From: Tubulanus polymorphus
Lineage: Eukaryota > Nemertea > Palaeonemertea > Tubulaniformes > Tubulanidae
NCBI RefSeq assembly: GCF_964204645.1
Contig: NC_134034.1
Coordinates: 13,457,962 to 13,521,961, forward strand
DNA length: 64,000 bases
Reading direction: 5' to 3'
The notes under the pieces were generated by a model, which was not told the origin of the DNA, did not search any database, and saw only the letters and a list, made by a program, of their open reading frames with translations. Numbering within the stretch: the first letter of the stretch is position 1; each line of letters begins with the position of its first letter. The translations under genes were made by a program, and so were the position numbers. Shown piece by piece: positions 26,101 to 36,262 of the stretch.

Positions 26101-29100
26101 TTTCTGTAAATGTGAACATTTATTCGGGAATTATCTACGAATTTAGAAAACGTTTGTACCGATTGCTCTCCTTGTGTGTGTGTTTGTGCGCGTGCGTGGA
26201 ACTCTTTTTTCTAATTTTTTGTGTCATCAGAATTATCAAAATGAAATGATTAATCTCTAACTTGTCTAACGGGCAGGCGAGGGAGCATCTCAAAAAAACG
26301 TTTTATCAGTTTGAAAACATTCTATTCTTCATTACAATGATCAGTTTATAAGGTTGGGCTGTTGCCTCTATCCTCCCTCCTGTGGGCAGACGGACGCCTC
26401 CCTTATTTTAAAGGCCTAATACCTCCCAAACTATTGCCTGGTCTGTTTGGATGCTAGTTAAGGTCGCCAGGTACCCTTAGGTTTAGACTTACTTATACCC
26501 ATGGATGCCTATGGTGCCAAATTTCTAAATGCAAGGAAAAAATTGGTATTTTAACATGTAAAAAGAGGTCATAGCTTCCATTTAAGTCTAAATAATCTTA
26601 ATTCTAAAGCCAATCGAACAACTTGAGCCCAGTTAAGATTTAAGACCACTTTTGGACGCTAATCGCGACTGATGAACCGGGCCCTAGGTGGTTGGACCTC
26701 ATTTAGTACTACATCCACATTCTTAGAAATCACCCCTCTTTTTTGAGACGCCCCCTTAATCTTATCGGCTTTTTGAGATGCCCCCTTAATCGATCTTTAA
26801 AGAAATAAGATAAATTTAACGTTTCCTACTTCAAACTTGAATCGGCAGTTTTCTTTTGTCTAATTTTCTATCGCGTCCCCGTCATTTCAAATTTCGTAAT
26901 CTATTAAAACTGAATCGTATATAACTATGACGACGCGTTTTAACGGTCACTGATTATTGCGTTGTGTTGTTGTTAATTCGTAGCGATATCTCGGGAAAAT
27001 TTTCACCTTCAAACAACGCCACAACCGCAACAAACGGAAGAAGGTAAAAGAATTATTTTACGACGGAAAATAGATTAAAAACTATATTTATTACATCTCT
27101 CTTATATCTTATAACATCATATACTACTATCATTTATATGTAAACTATTTCTGTTCGTTTATTCGAGGATTATCCATTTATGGATTCTTTTAGAAATAAA
27201 TGGCTGTTGTCTTTGCACAATCCCCATGAGGGGTGGCATTCCGAGGGGAGCCAAGGCAACCCTCCCCCCCCCCCTATTTTTGCCAAGATAATATTTTCGA
27301 GGGGAGCCAAAGGAGCCCCCCCCCCCCCCTATTTTTTGCCAAGATAAAATTTTCACAACCAGTGGCAAATTAATGCCGGTCATTTTTTCTTAGTATCACT
27401 CCAGATGCTCAGAAAATTATCCATTTTTTCAGATTTCCTTGTGGTAGGGCCTCCATGGTGCTTGCGTGCGTTCATGTATTGTGTGAACAAAGTTTCTGAT
27501 TCTCTCATTCATATTTTCGAGTTCTTCAATTAGAATGTCTATACGATAATGCAATGCTCGTTTTCGTGGATATTTGAAATCTGTTTAATGTTTAAGTCTG
27601 TTCAATCAATCCTTCCTCGGCAGGGATTAGAACTTAGACACGAACCCCTGCCGCACTAGACCGCGTGCGCATGTTTACAGCAGGAAAACTTGCGGCACTC
27701 ATCAGATCGCTCGTTGTATAATCAAATTTCACAGATAAACTATAAATGGAAAAACCCGGGCTAAGATAAACCTTATCGGCTAATAATGACATCGACTTAC
27801 AGGTTCGAATCCCTGCCAGAGGAGGATGATATCCAACGCTTGTTTTCTTTGATATTCGAAATCTGTTAAATGATCTATCGTAGATGGACATGTGCTCTCT
27901 GAAACTAAACTGTCTCATTCTCTATATATCTCTGCATGAACTGAGCATCCAACACCTGATTAGACTTAAACGAGCTTCAATTGATCGTATCGTTATTCGC
28001 CACCAAATAAATTGGGATTTGGGATACCGGCCATTCCACCAGGTGGCGCTTGATAAACAATGTTAAAAAAACCGTGAAATCATGAAGGTTAATGAAGAGA
28101 ATAAGGAGAATAGTTTATTCCGTAAGAGTTTATTCCAATTTGATTGAAGTGTTGAAGGAAATTATCACTGAATCCCCGCTTCCCTCAGTGATGTTGCTGT
28201 TTTAAAACTAAGAGAGTAGCGACATTTATTCATTGTCGAGAATGTTATGCAATATATTGGTGTTATTTTATGTGTTGAGCGAGTGGTGGTGGCCGAGTGG
28301 TTAGAGGGTACGGCTCTGGGAAGCCAGGTTGTGGGTTCGAACCCTGTACATTGCCGTAGTGTCCTCGGGCAAGACACTTATATCTCTCTTCACCCAGGAG
28401 TAAATGGGTACCTGGTCTGATAGATGACCTCTGAGCGGCTAGTAGCTAGTCGGGTGTTACTTCTCTCCACGGCGACATGACTGTGGACTGTTGACTGTGG
28501 GTAATAATACAAATCTAATGAAAAGCGCTGTTGAACGTTGTATCACAATAAAAAGGGTGCTTTAGAAAGTAAATTCCTATTTTACTATTTTTCATCAAGG
28601 CGTCAGTAAACATTCTAGTTAGTTTTCTCGTTCTAATTCGATTCAATATTCATGTGATTTCGTTGTATTGTTGTTTCAGGGGCACTGTCGAAAGTCGATG
28701 CAGTCGTAAATACAATCACCGGTCAACGACGGAAAAGTCAAACGGAGATGGCGCCACTGTTACAACAAGAGCCGCAACAAGGAAGCCCGACGCAACAGGT
28801 ACGTAACGCTTGACATGTAGTTGTCGGGAAAAGTTTAATTTTCCTGCTTGTTTACGGTTATTACTGTTGATAAAAGATATCTCGGGTAATTTACTGCCCT
28901 TTCCCATCCTCCCTCTGAAAAGATGTCATTATTCCCCTTACACATAAATATTATAGTCAGTTGTCATTTAATAAGAGTTTATATACCGCCGATGAATCAT
29001 ATTTTCATCCATTTTTCAGCAAAAGAAACAAACAAGTAGCAGTAGCGTTCCGAAATCTACCTCTAGTATGACGTTACCCGTCTCTAGTCCGTCGAGTCAC

Positions 29101-30677
29101 TCGCAGTTCGAAGACGTAACAACCACTCACCAGACGGCGCCCACGGTTGTAATCGACGGTCAGCCAGTGCCGCCTGTCGGCGTACGGGAACGAGCGAGTC
29201 CTCACGATGTCGAACGTCGCCTCGATGATCTCACTAGGTAAGAATCATCCGCACCGATTCGAGATTCCACTAGGTGGTGCTTTAAATCATGTTTTCTGTA
29301 CAAAATATTGAGAAAACAATGATTCCCCTGGCGTTAGTGTCTTGTTTTCTCCCAAGCGCCATTTAAATGGTTGGAATGAAATAAACTTACTGGATATGAC
29401 CTTACTACACTCTAAATTCAATTGGGAAAACTTGAAATCCTACTGTGGCAATTGAGTTTCCACTAGTGTGAAGTCAGTCTTCCAAAGCCTATACTGTAAA
29501 TGTTACTGTGGCAATTGAGGATCCACTAGGTGGTGCTAGTGTGAAGTCAGTCTTCCAAAGCCTATACTGTAAATGTTACTGTGGCAATTGAGGATCCACT
29601 AGGCTGTGCTAGTGTGAAGTCAGTCTTCCTACGTGTATATTGGAAATGCTACTGTGGCAATTGAGGCTGCACTAGGCTGTGCTAGTGTGAAGTCAGTCTT
29701 CCTACGTGTATATTGGAAATGCTACTGTGGCAATTGAGGCTGCACTAGTTAAGCCTATTCATATCTCCAAATTCGTATTTTTATTTACAGGCAGCTAAAC
29801 CGATTGGAGCATAAAATGGGGTCGGATATCGCCATGATTTTAGAATTGCTACGGCAACAGCACCAAGGTAAAAATGGCGGCTCGCCACCCCCTCCGCCAT
29901 ATCCACAAACTGATGAGGAAGAGGTGAGCTTGTTGTGTCTTATTTGCATAGATTTGAATGAATTTGCATACATTTCCATATATTTTGACAAATTTGCATG
30001 TATTTCAATGATTTGCATATACCATGTATTTAGATATTTGACACCCATTTATTACGACGCTCTTTAGGAGGAGTCTGCCGATTCTGAAGGTCAGGAGGAG
30101 GAAGAGGTCGACGAACCTCCGCCGATTGAGCAACCACAACCGACGATGGAACACCATCTGATTGACCTCGAAGACGCTACTAGTACTACTCCGCCATTAC
30201 CGTCACCTCCCACTGAGTATACGCCAGCTGCTACACATCCTGCTGATACGGTTATGGTAAGCATCTATTCTCACTGCTGGCTACGAAAAATATCTCCAGT
30301 TCTCTCACCGGTGCCTCTACAAATGATTCCTGCTGCCAACTCGGCTTTATTCTCAATCCTCATCGGTAAATTTTGAGAGAAAGCTGACTATATCAGTTCC
30401 GGTATATTTATAGTGACAATTGGGGGCAGCACCGTATAATCAAGCTGGCACGAAGTTAACTAACTGAAGTTCTCAATCCATTGTTCGAAATGAATAATTG
30501 GGTGAATTTACTTTTGAATTTCAGCTGGAACACGAATTCGAATCGCCATGGCAACTGCGTTTATCACGGGAAATCCCGCCCACGTCTGCCGTCGCTGCTG
30601 TTCAGCCCGACAGACGGCAACAGTCGTTGTCGTCTCCGAGCGACCCGCAAGCCAAAACAGGAAACCAGAACGTATGA
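13721..30677 (+). CDS. ERG: ERG-type voltage-gated K+ channel (KCNH2/6/7 family), 5'-partial, 15 exons
   Basis: Subunit of a tetrameric plasma-membrane K+ channel that repolarises excitable cells. Exons: 13721-14164, 19695-20100, 21150-21349, 21676-21763, 22298-22462, 23020-23213, 24921-25074, 25393-25644, 25937-25972, 26984-27043, 28680-28798, 29020-29237, 29791-29923, 30068-30256, 30525-30677. All have AG/GT borders and phases that join into 936 residues ending in TGA. S1-S6, the Arg-rich S4 ([11 protein letters not shown]), the filter SVGFGN, the C-linker, the cyclic-nucleotide-binding homology domain and the C-terminal coiled coil (RQLNRLE) all follow vertebrate ERG closely. The first visible codons match the ERG stretch just before S1, so the N-terminal PAS/eag domain must lie upstream of the window. 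The C-terminal tail between the CNBHD and the coiled coil is poorly conserved, rich in Gln, Ser and Pro, and split into small exons; the 36-nt and 60-nt exons there are the least certain. Which vertebrate paralogue it matches cannot be said; invertebrates usually have one ERG. Confidence 0.95.
14190..15090. repeat. Degenerate array of GTCTGCCTCTAGACAGACAGACA units in the ERG intron
   Basis: Many diverged copies of a 20-25 bp self-complementary unit. A related GACAGACGGACAC run is at 17785-17855. Confidence 0.75.
15091..16330. other. ERG intron sequence without recognisable features
   Basis: Apart from a short TA run (15541-15556) and two to three copies of TTAACCCTTYGATGGC at 16190-16275, nothing was seen. 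The TTAA-flanked motif may be the end of another TTAA element. Confidence 0.4.
16971..17150 (-). repeat. Three tandem 60-bp copies of a tRNA-like SINE head
   Basis: Units start at 16971, 17031 and 17091. The reverse strand of each has an A-box-like CTACTGGTTAGCGCGCTTG and a B-box GGGTTTGATCCCCG, so each unit is little more than a pol III promoter. Confidence 0.75.
18273..18475. mobile_element. Palindromic element with hammerhead-like arms
   Basis: The two arms meet at about 18388: TCTCTAGGGTGAGATCGAAA on one side and its complement on the other, bounded by AAGATAAAAACCCAC and GTGGGTTTTATCTT. Each arm reads CTGACG(A/G), a GATCTC/GAGATC stem and GAAAC. A decayed single arm lies at 55665-55740. 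Confidence 0.6.
19381..19494. mobile_element. Hairpin MITE (CCAGTTCCACAGTT family), copy 1
   Basis: Ends GGACCCAGTTCCACAG and CTGTGGAACTGGACCC; the body is almost self-complementary (AACTCTGAGTTAAAGTTAG against its complement). Copy 2 is at 56491-56604. Confidence 0.85.
19695..20100 (+). CDS. ERG: ERG exon: S4, S5, pore helix, selectivity filter, start of S6
   Basis: 406 nt, phase 0 in and phase 1 out. It encodes S4 ([19 protein letters not shown]), S5, the long ERG-type turret and the filter SVGFGN. SVGFGN is the ERG form of the usual GYG filter. The region is GC-richer than its introns. A MITE (20153-20296) starts about 50 bp after the donor. Confidence 0.95.
20153..20296. mobile_element. 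MITE (GGCCGGTTCCATAG family) in an ERG intron
   Basis: Terminal repeats GAGCCGGTTCCATAG and ATGGAACCGGCCC. The interior is almost identical to 42026-42165 (GGTCTTAAATCTTAAGRCTG, CTATAGAACTAAGATAGTC), which implies recent activity. Confidence 0.85.
20320..20690. repeat. Degenerate tandem repeat with CAACCATCCCTGATTGCAGG motif
   Basis: Four to five diverged units of about 65-100 bp with ACAGTCTCTGGAAATACT. Confidence 0.6.
20696..21051. mobile_element. DNA element with perfect 42-bp terminal inverted repeats
   Basis: Left arm 20696-20737 (GCCTAGCGCACATCGACACT then GCGATTGGAGACAACTAGTTGC) is exactly complementary to 21010-21051. The GC-rich interior has further inverted pieces (CAACTGGTTGTA, TCGATGTGCGCG). 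No coding capacity. It lies in the ERG intron 99 bp before the S6 exon. Confidence 0.88.
21880..22222. repeat. Minisatellite of the 66-bp family, inverted, ending 75 bp before an ERG exon
   Basis: Five diverged units of CACTAGCGACACCTGGTGGA and CTCACTTGCCACAAGTGGAA, the complement of the units at 9474. Confidence 0.85.
22298..23213 (+). CDS. ERG: ERG exons: cyclic-nucleotide-binding homology domain (22298-22462 and 23020-23213)
   Basis: Two exons joined in phase 1. They encode the beta-roll of the [32 protein letters not shown], then FGENI and [17 protein letters not shown]. The span includes the 22463-23019 intron, which is partly filled with a roughly 115-bp degenerate tandem repeat. Like other ERG channels the domain is probably not gated by cyclic nucleotide binding. 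Confidence 0.93.
22570..22915. repeat. Degenerate tandem repeat of about 115 bp
   Basis: Three units with CACTTCACATRTGTTCAGT and TTATCAGC; the same family in reverse is at 33405-33650. Confidence 0.65.
23760..24840. other. ERG intron sequence with a diverged dispersed repeat
   Basis: 24150-24360 carries three diverged copies of the TGATGTCA/GCCATC repeat also seen at 11340; the rest shows nothing. Confidence 0.45.
25065..25276. repeat. 49-bp tandem repeat that copies an exon end and its splice donor five times
   Basis: AGGTAATTC-like donors (GT at 25075, 25124, 25173, 25222 and 25271) are spaced exactly 49 bp. The first two units also carry CCACTAGGGGGCACTG. The array starts inside the ERG exon 24921-25074. 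Confidence 0.9.
26568..26687. mobile_element. Diverged MITE of the GGCCGGTTCCATAG family
   Basis: The right end GATGAACCGGGCCC and the module AAGATTTAAGACCACTTTTG match 5432 and 39310; the left end is decayed. Confidence 0.6.
27225..27362. repeat. Tandem duplication of about 60 bp with poly-C tracts
   Basis: Two copies of TCGAGGGGAGCCAA, C-run, TATTTTTTGCCAAGATAA; the C runs differ in length. Confidence 0.8.
28281..28555 (+). mobile_element. tRNA-derived SINE, nearly full length
   Basis: The head resembles tRNA-Leu or tRNA-Ser: A-box TGGCCGAGTGGTTAGAGGG and B-box GGGTTCGAACCC, followed by a body with GGGCAAGACACTTAT and CACCCAGGAGTAAATGGGTA, and a tail GAAAAGCGCTGTTGAACG. It has the pol III promoter plus conserved-body layout of broadly distributed animal SINEs. 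Confidence 0.8.
29020..29923 (+). CDS. ERG: ERG exons: Ser/Thr-rich linker and C-terminal coiled coil (29020-29237, 29791-29923)
   Basis: The first exon ends with [10 protein letters not shown] and the second opens with [20 protein letters not shown], which matches the tetramerising coiled coil of vertebrate ERG. The second exon then runs through a Pro run and an acidic stretch into 30068-30256. The intron between them (29238-29790) holds four copies of a minisatellite. Confidence 0.9.
29420..29752. repeat. Minisatellite with GAGGATCCACTAGGTGGTGC units in the ERG intron
   Basis: Four units of about 70-75 bp (TACTGTGGCAATTGAGG, CTAGTGTGAAGTCAGTCTTC). Confidence 0.88.
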
Positions 30678-31904
30678 TCCCGTACGCATTGTAAATAACT
30701 TATCATCATCAACACGCTGAAAATAGGAACAAGCCCGGTTGCTATGGTTATGATTGCTTTAGCGACTGAGATGATAGTATCATTTTGAACATTCCATATT
30801 CGACTATGGTTGTGAGAGTTGAACTGTTTATATGTGATATATTGGGGGCGAGGGTAGGGAAGCCCTTACTCGTATAATAGGAAATATGCGGGATCGCGCC
30901 GGGCAGACGGACTCCTGGAAGTGTGGCCCGTCGTCGCCGAAGTGTGTGAAAAAAATCTATCAGGTTCATCTCGTGGTCAACAGATGGCGTACTCTACTTA
31001 TTGAATAACTTAGGATGTATTTTAGAATTATGCTTTATACGCTGACTAGGCTACTGCGCGCTTCGTGAAAACGTATCGTTTTTAAAAGCGTGGGCGTATC
31101 GGGAAATGGAAAGGGACGATACGTTCATACGATGAAACATTGTTTTCGAAATAATCGAATATCCTCTCATCCTTGCGTGTAGACTTACTAGCTCATCCTC
31201 TCTCACAGGAATTGGAACTTGATGGCATCGGGAGGCCTTGCCACGGCATACACCTCAGCCCAGCATACACTGCCTGATTAGCACCAGTGTGCTTCAGAAT
31301 GCACAGCTTAATTGCAAATTCCTATCAGATTGCGCTTTCTAAATGAATATCTATGATCTGATATCAGCTACCGGGTAAAAGACAAATTCAAGGATAAGAT
31401 ATGAATAGAATAAACATGATTTCTGATTGGCTAGTGATGATATTATGTCTAGGTATGCGGCGAGCCCGTCGTACAGGTCTCAGATCTAATAATCTTGTTG
31501 TATGATCTGTAAATCTAATATTGGGTAAGACAAATTCATTGATAGATATGAAAAGAACGCATCTATTGGCTAAATTGAAATGTGATTTCTGATTGGCTAA
31601 TGATGACAATATGGCTAAGTGGGCGAGTACATTCTGAACTTGGGTTCATCGGGCAGGGGTTTCATGCGATGCTATCAAATTCGAAACCTGCTGACGACCG
31701 AGGATATTCTAGCTCAGCCCTTGTATATAGCGACCCGAATTTTTTACCGGAGCCTACCCTAGAGTGCGACATCACATTTCTAGCGATCTTAGAAATGTTT
31801 TCAACAATCATCACGATATTTTCTTTTGAATTTAAATTCCATGACATTTTTTACGTGTTCTTGCCACCGAGAAAAGAGTTTTTTGTTTTAGATTTTGATA
31901 TTTT

Positions 31905-32160
31905 CTAGAATCAAGTTCCACAGTTGAAATAATATGGCTTTTATGTCGGTGGGGGGGGGGGGCACGGTGGGAGGGGGGCAAAAACAAAAATTACTAACTC
32001 CTAAAATCGATATCAATTTCACGTATGAAGATTCTAGAAATCTTACTCTACAAAGTAATTGGAAATGAACTGATTTTGAAGTTAAAGTAATTGAAAATGA
32101 ACTAAGTCAATTTCAGAGTTTACTAAATTTCCTCTCATACTGTGGAACTTGGTTACGTCA
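31905..32160. mobile_element. Decayed hairpin element related to the CAGTTCCACAGTT family
   Basis: Begins TCAAGTTCCACAGTTG and ends CATACTGTGGAACTTGG; the interior has AATGAACTGATTTTGAAGTT. A poly-G run is at 31951-31962. Confidence 0.45.
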
Positions 32161-32344
32161 ATATCCTATGGTAAGATTTAAGGCACATTGTTTTATATTC
32201 TCATGAATGATATGTACATTAATTTTAATGCCAGCTATTTTGATAAGTAAATTACTGATACTCGTTTAGCCTAGTAAAACAGTAGACTCAGTGAATCAGT
32301 CAAGTCGGTGAATCATTTGTTTTCAGATAAAATGCGGAGCTTTT

Positions 32345-33115
32345 AATCAGTTCCAACTTAACTGCAATAAGAGACAGAGTCTGCTGTATTTCTCAAACTC
32401 TTACTCAGTATTTGACACCAACTCTGGGTAGAATTTTACCAGTCTCAACTTAACCGCAGTAAGAGACAGAGTCTACTGTATTTCACAAACTCTTACTCAG
32501 TATTTGACACCAACTCGGGGTAGAATTTTACCAGTCTCAACTATACCGCAGTAAGAGACAGAGTCTACTGTATTTCACAAACTCTTACTCAGTATTTGAC
32601 ACCAACTCGCGGTATAATTTTACCAGTCTCAACTTTACCGCAGTAAGAGACAGAGTCTACTGTATTTCACAAACTCTTACTCAGTATTTGACACCAACTC
32701 TGGGTAGAATTTTACCAGTCTCAACTTAACCGCAGTAAGAGACAGAGTCTACTGTATTTCACAAACTCTTACTCAGTATTTGACACCAACTCGGGGTAGA
32801 ATTTTACCAGTCTCAACTTTACCGCAGTAAGAGACAGAGTCTACTGTATTTCACAAACTCTTACTCAGTATTTGACACCAACTCTGGGTAGAATTTTACC
32901 AGTCTCAACTTAACCGCAGTAAGAGACAGAGTCTACTGTATTTCTCAAACTCTTACTCAGTACTTGACACCAACTCGGAGTAGAATTTTACCAGTCTCAA
33001 CTTTACTGCAGTAAGAGACAGAGTCTAACTCTTACTTGGTATTTGATGCCATCTCGCGGTAGAATTTTACCAGTCTCAACTTAACTGAGTAAGAGAGAGA
33101 GACAGAGAGATAGTC
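32345..33115. repeat. 92-bp minisatellite, about 8 copies, second array
   Basis: Same unit as 12950-13590 (GAGACAGAGTCTACTGTATT, CTCAGTATTTGACACCAACT). The two arrays bracket the ERG exons. Confidence 0.92.
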
Positions 33116-33404
33116 TACTGCTATAGTTACTTACAAAAAATTCTGAAAGGCCACATGTCCTTTTGGACTTTGTTTTTCTAGTCACAAACAAGTCACAAAG
33201 CTTGGCTTGTAAATATGTAATATATACTAGTATTTTCTAGACGAATTATCCGCAGTCTACATGTGCATGTATCATGTACATTTTGATTCACATGTTCATG
33301 TTACATGTTCATGTTTTTGTAACATGTACATGTGCAACCCTATTGTATATAGTTCATATCTAACGTAATGTAGCTATCATTCTGCAGCTTAAAGCCACCC
33401 CTTC

Positions 33405-33650
33405 AGACATTCACGATTGTAATGTGTTGATCAGTTTTTGAAAGTGTGCTGATATAATGTCTAATATCTGTTGTTTGTAGTTCATTTTCAATAAGAAATG
33501 TCTCAGGTGAAGCACTGAACACATGTGAAGTGTGGACCATCAGTTTTTGAAAGTATGCTGATTAAATGTCTAATGTCCGGTGTTCGTTTTCAATTAAAAA
33601 TGTCTGAAAACAACGTGAAGCTTGGACAATCAAAAATTGTAAGACTGGCG
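33405..33650. repeat. Degenerate repeat, reverse orientation of the 22570 family
   Basis: Two to three units with GATCAGTTTTTGAAAGTGTG and ACACATGTGAAGTGTGGA. Confidence 0.6.
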
Positions 33651-34159
33651 ATGAAAAATCAAATGTCTGAAGGGTTGCAGAATGCAGGCAGCAGCAGCAG
33701 AGGTAGGCATAGCTGCGTAATAAAATCAATCAAATAGCTACTGCGCCCACCACCCGCTTGGGGGTCAGGCTCTTGGGCTTTTATTATAAAATTCGTCTAT
33801 CTCGTATAAATACAACGAATTCGCTTGTACATAGAAACATATAAATTATTTACTTTTATTAATTACAATTAATTATCATCATAATTAATTGATTATTGTG
33901 ATTATTAGTGTTATTATTATGATCATTATTATTTATGATTTTGCTCAAGATGTTTTTTCTGTATATGTTGCTAAACTTGTTTAAAGAGAGTTATTCTTCA
34001 TAGAATTGCTATTTTATCTGGTAACTTCCCCTCCTATTTCCACTCTCTCTTTGTTCACCCCTCTTCTATCTTGCTCCCCTCGTCTCACTCTCCTTGCTCT
34101 CTAGTCCTGTGAGAAATCCTATTTCCTCAAAGCAGTGCTGTTTGAAGATAATGCCCTTT

Positions 34160-34330
34160 AATGTGTATTACGTCTAGACTGCGACGTATAGGCTGGTAAT
34201 GGATGTTGCTAGTACACCACAATGTGGTGTGTTGATGTTAGCGAGATGGCAGCACCTGTCAAGCAGTGAAATATTAGTAACTAACAATATACCGCATTGC
34301 GATGTAAATGAATTAAACCGGTGTGCCCAT
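34160..34330. mobile_element. Remnant of the TTAA/CCCTTTCAGTGC MITE
   Basis: Shares GATGGCAGCACCTGTCAA, GTGAAATATTAGTAACTAAC and ACACACTTGGGTGGAA with 6780-7060. Confidence 0.6.
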
Positions 34331-34470
34331 TATTGAAACACACTTGGGTGGAACTTTTTAGCAAATTTAAAGTATATAGTTGAACCACAACTGGGTAAAT
34401 ATTTGTAACTACAATATATGCACAAGCGCGCTGTCATTTCATACAGCAACGTCTGACTTATGTTTGTTAA

Positions 34471-34621
34471 CCCTTTTAGTGCTGACTAACTCTTATTCTA
34501 AAGAGCTGGTGATAATCTAAAATTGTGAAAAATTCCACCCCAGTGCGTTGTATAATAGGCTTACCGCTTTAGTGCATCAGCAATTCATACACCGCAATGC
34601 AGTGTAGATGCACTGAAAGGG
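34471..34621. mobile_element. Short TTAA-flanked MITE of the CCCTTTCAGTGC family
   Basis: Ends CCCTTTTAGTGC and GCACTGAAAGGG, with TTAA on both sides (34467-34470, 34622-34625). It is an internally deleted copy in the opposite orientation to 6780-7060. Confidence 0.78.
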
Positions 34622-35732
34622 TTAAATCGACTGCAAAAGCTGATAATTTCTAACACTCCTTCCTCTCACCCTCCCCTTCCCTAGACTGACATCTTCCACT
34701 CTCATTCATTCCCCTCCCTCAACTTCATCGGTTATACGTATCTTCTGTTAACTCTCACCTTCCCCTCTTCCCTTATTTCTCCATTCTCCCCTCTCTTATG
34801 TCTCCCCTCTGATTTTTTTCCTATGGGTTTGTCTCGCTTCCACCCCCCCTTCTCACCCCCCTCTGTATCCCTCCTCTCTCCCCGATCTTTTTCTACGTGT
34901 GTGTACTAGTCATTGTTTTAATCGAGTGTGTGTTTTTTCATATTTTTGTACATCGTAATCGATATTTAAAAAAGAAAAAGAAAATCTCATTGTTTCACCC
35001 GATTTTAGAAAGTCAGACGTCTCGCAGCGGTCTAGATGTCGCCTTCTCTGTATCTTTTTATGTGTAAGCTTATATAATTCTTTAACATCATGAATCACGG
35101 ACCTTAATTGATCAACAGTTTAAAGTGTAATGAGAAGAAATAGACCATGTTCGGAGGGGGGGGGTTGTAGTTATGCATAAACAGCCACCAGTCTATATAT
35201 TGAACCAATCAGATGCATTGTATCTTACTGACAGGTTTGCTCTATCGATATAACGTATCTGATTGGCTAGATGGATAGACTGGTGGTCGCCGAGCGGCAA
35301 CCTGTCCGCCCAAGAAGAATCTTTGGCAGTGTAATTTAGACCAATGAAGGGTTTGTGTTGGCGTGAGGCGATCAAACCCTGGCAAGCGAGGATGATGATA
35401 ATGTAAACGTCTTTCACTATCCCATAGATGGACTATTTATGAACTGATTGATCAAGCAATTTATCTATGAACCTGGGCATCTACTTTTTAAATTTGTTAT
35501 TGATAGGATAAATGGAATTTAACCATGACAGAGAAATGCTTAAACGAGTAAATGGACAAATATTCATGACATAAACACAAGTTGCCATATATAATATCAG
35601 TCAGGAATCGTGTTGTCGAGTGAAATGTTAGATGAAGAGTAATAGCGCATAAATTACATCCATATGTGTGGAAATAGAATGTAACTGTCAGAAAATTACA
35701 ATTGCATCGGTTATTGATTACTGAACTAAATG

Positions 35733-36262
35733 TCTACTAGGACTTAAACTTGATGACATCACGAGACTCTGTCACAGCACAAACCCCTGTCCTAGTAGAC
35801 ACATCCTCCCTCACGGGGATTTAAACCTGATGACATCGCGAGACTCTGTCACAGTACAAACCCCTGTCCTAGTAGACACATCCTCCCTCATGGGGATTTA
35901 AACCTGATGACATCGCGAGACTCTGTCACAGTACAAACCCCTGTCCTAGTAGACACATCCTCCCTCACAGGGATTTAAACTTGATGACATCGTGAGACTC
36001 CATTACAGTACAAACCCCTGTCCTAGTAGACACATCCTCCCTCACAGGGATTTGAACCTGATGACATCACGAGACTCTGTCACAGTACAAACCCCTGTCC
36101 TAGTAGACACATCCTCCCTCACAGGGATTTGAACCTGATGATATCGTGAGACTCTGTCACAGTACAAACACCTGTCCTAGTAGACACATCCTCCCTCACA
36201 GGGATTGGAACCTGATGACATTATGAGACCCGGTCACAGTACAAACCCCTGTCCTAGTGACA
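35733..36262 (-). repeat. Tandem array of tRNA-SINE fragments, 77-bp unit, about 7 copies
   Basis: Units contain CCTCCCTCACAGGGATTTRA, CCTGATGACATCRCGAGACT and ACAAACCCCTGTCCTAGTAG; the reverse strand has the B-box GGTTTAAATCCC. The unit matches the SINE head at 8850. Confidence 0.85.

Noticed and set aside
28281-28360. Functional tRNA gene
   Set aside because: A and B boxes are present, but the cloverleaf is not closed and the sequence continues into a SINE body.
35733-36262. CRISPR-like array
   Set aside because: Units are contiguous without unique spacers and match a SINE; the genome is eukaryotic.
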